From: Codonopsis lanceolata
Taxonomy: Eukaryota > Streptophyta > Magnoliopsida > Asterales > Campanulaceae
DNA: 64,000 nt
Reading direction: 5' to 3'
NCBI GenBank assembly: GCA_013146195.2
Contig: CM028379.1
Span: forward strand, 161,044,437 to 161,108,436
Position 1 is the stretch's first letter. Every line of letters begins with the position of its first letter. Both the position numbers and the translations under genes were made by a program. This document shows, one piece after another, positions 60,777-64,000 of the stretch. Below the pieces are notes generated by a model. That model did not search any database, was not told the DNA's origin, and saw only the letters and a program-made list of their open reading frames with translations.

Positions 60777-62066
60777 TTAACTATAATATCACAATTAATT
60801 CAACTTATTGCTCTAAAATTCTAATCATTAATGATAGCACAACCTTATCGATGCTCATTTTTTGTTAGGTTGGTGATTACTTGAAATGTCCATTAAAATA
60901 TAAAGATTTCAGTAAATTTGATTTAACGGTATAAATGTCAAAGTTTATATAAATACCTTTGATCTGACGGATAAGTTTGATCTTGTGATAACACACTCCT
61001 ACTTCTTTTCAATAATTAATACAAGGCAATTTTTCTTTACTTTCTGTTACAACGGCAAAATGGTTTAATTATAAATGCACCAAACTTGACTAAACTATGG
61101 CCTTATTACACGATTGTCCCTCAACTCCCTTATCGTGTTTAAAGTAGCCTTACTTTCATTATTTTGTATCTAGCTAGTCCATTCATTTAATATCTTCGTT
61201 TCGGTTGTTATCTCCAACATGTGCCATTAACATGCCCTTCTAAAAGAGGTATTATATTCCCTGGATTTTAATTAACTAGAATACTCATCTTTAATTTATT
61301 TTTAATCTAACGTTGGGGATACTTTAGTAATTGGCCATTTAAACCGTATTTTTAGAAATCTTATTGTCTCATTATGGCCAAATAGGATCGAAACCTTATG
61401 CTTCCTTGTGATCACTAGTTGGTCCTAATTATACAACATGTATAAAAGACAAACAAAGCCAAGCTATATTAAGATGAATTCTTGTCAAACAGAGGTATTT
61501 AGAATGTTTTTCAATGGCTGCCACCAACTTTACACCCCACGTATCGCTGGTTCAGGACATGGTAAAACACCCTGAATTTGTAATTTTCTAGGGAGAACCG
61601 GCTTTGATACTTCTGCTATTGCTGTTATTACTGTTATTACTTTGTATTTTGTTGGAATATACATGTGTACACTGAGTGTTTGAATTTATACTTCAATGAA
61701 GAATAAACAGGTTCATCTCGAGTATGTTTTTGCCAATCTTTTGTAGCAGCTATTTGTATGATTCCTTTTTTAAAGTCTTCTATACCAATGACATAGCTCC
61801 TGGTTTGCTCTTCTTGGCTTCGTTGTACTTGAATAAAACCCTTGGTTATGCATAATTGATTTTTATTCAAAGATGTTACTTGGTTCTATCTGATTTTATT
61901 ATGCTCGACGGTGGTAATTCTTTTTGGATTTCTGGGTGCTTATATTTTTGTGGGAAATGTATTTTGAGGGGTTCTTAATTTTTTGGGTACATATATAAAG
62001 AGGCTGATAGATTGGAACTAGATACATTCATAAGCAAACTCTTTTTATGTGCTTGTTATTCCCATC
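60777..62066. repeat. Tandem unit copy B, right part, with third MULE part
   Basis: It matches 42540-43668. It includes the MAATNFTPHVSLVQDMVKH-type frame (61514) and the minus-strand 77-residue frame (61870-61637), both also in copy A. It keeps two pieces lost from A. Confidence 0.85.
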
Positions 62067-64000
62067 TGTGACGACCCGACTCGGACCTCGAGGAGGAATC
62101 GCGAGTCAAGCCGTCCAAATAAGGACTACAATTCATGCAAGGACTCAATTATAGAAAATGATGTGACGCAACATTGTAGATGAAGCACGACTCGGCACTA
62201 AAAGGCTGGAACATATAAAAACTTTTAGAACCTGATATAACAGTTTAAGCATATAAACCAATTCATCAGCGATTCTACAACCGGAACCCAACACTAACAG
62301 TTTATAACAAGAGCTAAACGAATGATCAGCGGAAGACTTTTAAAACAAGGTGAACCAACTACAAAACTGTACAAGACACGGCGTACAAGCGCCGGCACAC
62401 AAAAGGTTACAATGGCTACAAGTTATAAACGTAACAATAATAAGCGTTCAAGTTCCCAGAGCGAAGTCTACATGACTTGCTATAAACCTAACGTCCTCTC
62501 CAAAAGTGAACAGAAGAAGGACATCTCTATAACCTTGTCACAAGCGAACTTGGGCAATCTCGAACACAGCAACGCTTTAACGAGAAGGACCTGGACGGCT
62601 CGGAGCAAAAGCAGTAAAAAGGGGGGGGGGTAAGACATAAAGACTTTGTAAGCTAACAATTATTCATTTCATGGCATCATGCAGCCACCATAGCAAGATA
62701 TCATCAAATATCTCAAGCAATCAAGACATTCATTCAATAACATTTAGTCCACATAACCATGGTAGCATATTGTTTCACATAAGTGCTAGTATGTAAATCA
62801 CATATAAGGAGGATATGTTATAGAACCGCTGCCGCTTCGTAGATCCTGAAATAGACAAGGTTATCCTGTGTATCTCTTGTCACATGCACGTGCGTGATAC
62901 ATGGACCATATTAGTATTGTTCCAAGCGCCCTTTGGTTACGACAAGGTACTCTTCCCCACTGTGATCAGTAGTGAAGGGTGTGTGTACATTTAGGTGCCG
63001 TGACCCATCACTATCACAAATCTGAAAATTTGTGATGGTGATGCATCGTTTTACCTACGAATTCAATTCACATATGCCAGCTGGACTAATGGTATGCCAA
63101 GTAGATATTTACTTGTCACACAAAATCAAATAAGGAGCGAGCTCGACAAGAGCGAACTCGTCCGAGTCAAGTAGATGTTTACTCACATAATAAATCAATT
63201 AAGGGAGTGAGGTCGACAAGAGCGACTCGTCCAATCAAGTAGGCATGTTACTTCTACAATATACAAGTCAAGAATGAACATCAATCACGATAATAATTCA
63301 AAAGCTATATTAGAATTCAATCAACCACTAGACGTCGTAGGGATTAAACGTGGAGTCGGTATTGTTCAATAACTCCCTTAGTTCAACTCCGATGAGTCAT
63401 TTCTAATAAAGCAACCAATTAGAGCATGAATACTATATGCACTCAAAAGCCCTCTTCTATGTTTCAGAGTGGACTAGAGCTAGATTACCAGGTCCAATAG
63501 AAATCCTAGCAAGCAAGTACACAATTTCACACTTGGTGGAACCCTAGGAAGAACACCACATGGAAGTTGATAACCACAACAAGTTCATTCACAATACTTA
63601 TTCCAAATGATGTTTTGAACAACATTAAAACTCAGCATAAAACCAAATACTCAAGTTTAGGTTTATGACCTAGAATTTACAGATTTTTAAGATAGATTAA
63701 AAGATGTTTTTAACATGATAGGAGTGTTCCCTTCCATGGCCTAAACAACTTTAATGAAGCTAGCATGCAAAGCAACCTAGCATACAATTTTTCTGGGAAT
63801 TGAGAGCTTACAAAAGACTAGCAAAAGACGAAAGAAAAGAAAACGAATCGGAGATAATCGATCTCCTCGGCGGCTTTGTCTCGGAATCGGAAACAGGTCT
63901 TGAAATCTCTTGGAGGCTAAACCCTCACACACTATCTCACCAAGACTCTCACGTACGAACTCTCTCAAGGCAAAGGAAGAAGAAGGAAAGAAAATGAAGG
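62067..64000 (+). mobile_element. LTR-type element, same insertion as at 43669 (cut by window end)
   Basis: It starts TGTGACGACCCGACTCGGAC after the same flank TTATTCCCATC, so this is the duplicated insertion rather than an independent one. The text follows 43669-45600 with few changes. Whether the LINE is present lies beyond the window. Confidence 0.85.

Overview
The window is nuclear DNA of a flowering plant, probably a eudicot. It is AT-rich, its genes have GT-AG introns, and it carries a plant clock co-regulator (LNK type), a type I MADS-box gene and many plant transposon families. I cannot name the species. Only three ordinary genes look functional: a spliceosomal cyclophilin (CYP22/PPIH type, + strand, 3521-12102), an LNK3/LNK4-like gene (- strand, 12544-15211, convergent with the cyclophilin) and an AGL62-like MADS-box gene (- strand, 39524-40111). 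Nearly everything else is mobile or repeat-derived.

Layout. 1-3000 is transposon-associated debris: the end of an OTU-protease-like gene, a broken plant-mobile-domain (PMD) gene, and a regular 34-bp-period array of paired inverted motifs next to the cyclophilin promoter. 3400-16300 holds the two convergent genes; the cyclophilin has two LINE relics in its third intron, and the LNK gene has an exact 227-bp tandem duplication over an exon-intron junction. 16300-20800 is intergenic with three Stowaway-type MITEs, an old hAT relic and an array of CGCGAT-like motifs. 21059-25435 is an LTR-type insertion with an internal 1.9-kb duplication. 25441-30830 holds a G-rich island, about nine copies of a 234-235 bp satellite, and an ORF of 41-residue repeats that runs up to a 100-N assembly gap. 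30987-34440 is a coding-free Ty3/gypsy-like element on the - strand with a tRNA-Asp primer site, cut by a Helitron-family element (34441-37341) that carries a Tourist MITE.

From 37445 to the end the window is a tandem array. Its unit is a Mutator-like element (MULE) part followed by a MADS gene, about 5.1 kb after later insertions are removed. Copy one of the MADS gene is intact; copy two (51300-51883) is frameshifted. Units two and three share the same LTR insertion (43669 and 62067) at a site that is still empty in unit one. A LINE with a single nonsense codon sits inside the LTR of unit two, and a 6.0-kb Helitron (54763-60776) sits in the second MADS unit at a site that is empty in the first. 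These paralogous empty sites give exact element ends, target duplications and the order of events.

The strongest leads are the 34-bp paired-motif array at 2757-2999, the Helitron with its higher-order internal repeats, the interchangeable hairpin cassettes inside the LTRs, and the exon-junction duplication in the clock gene.
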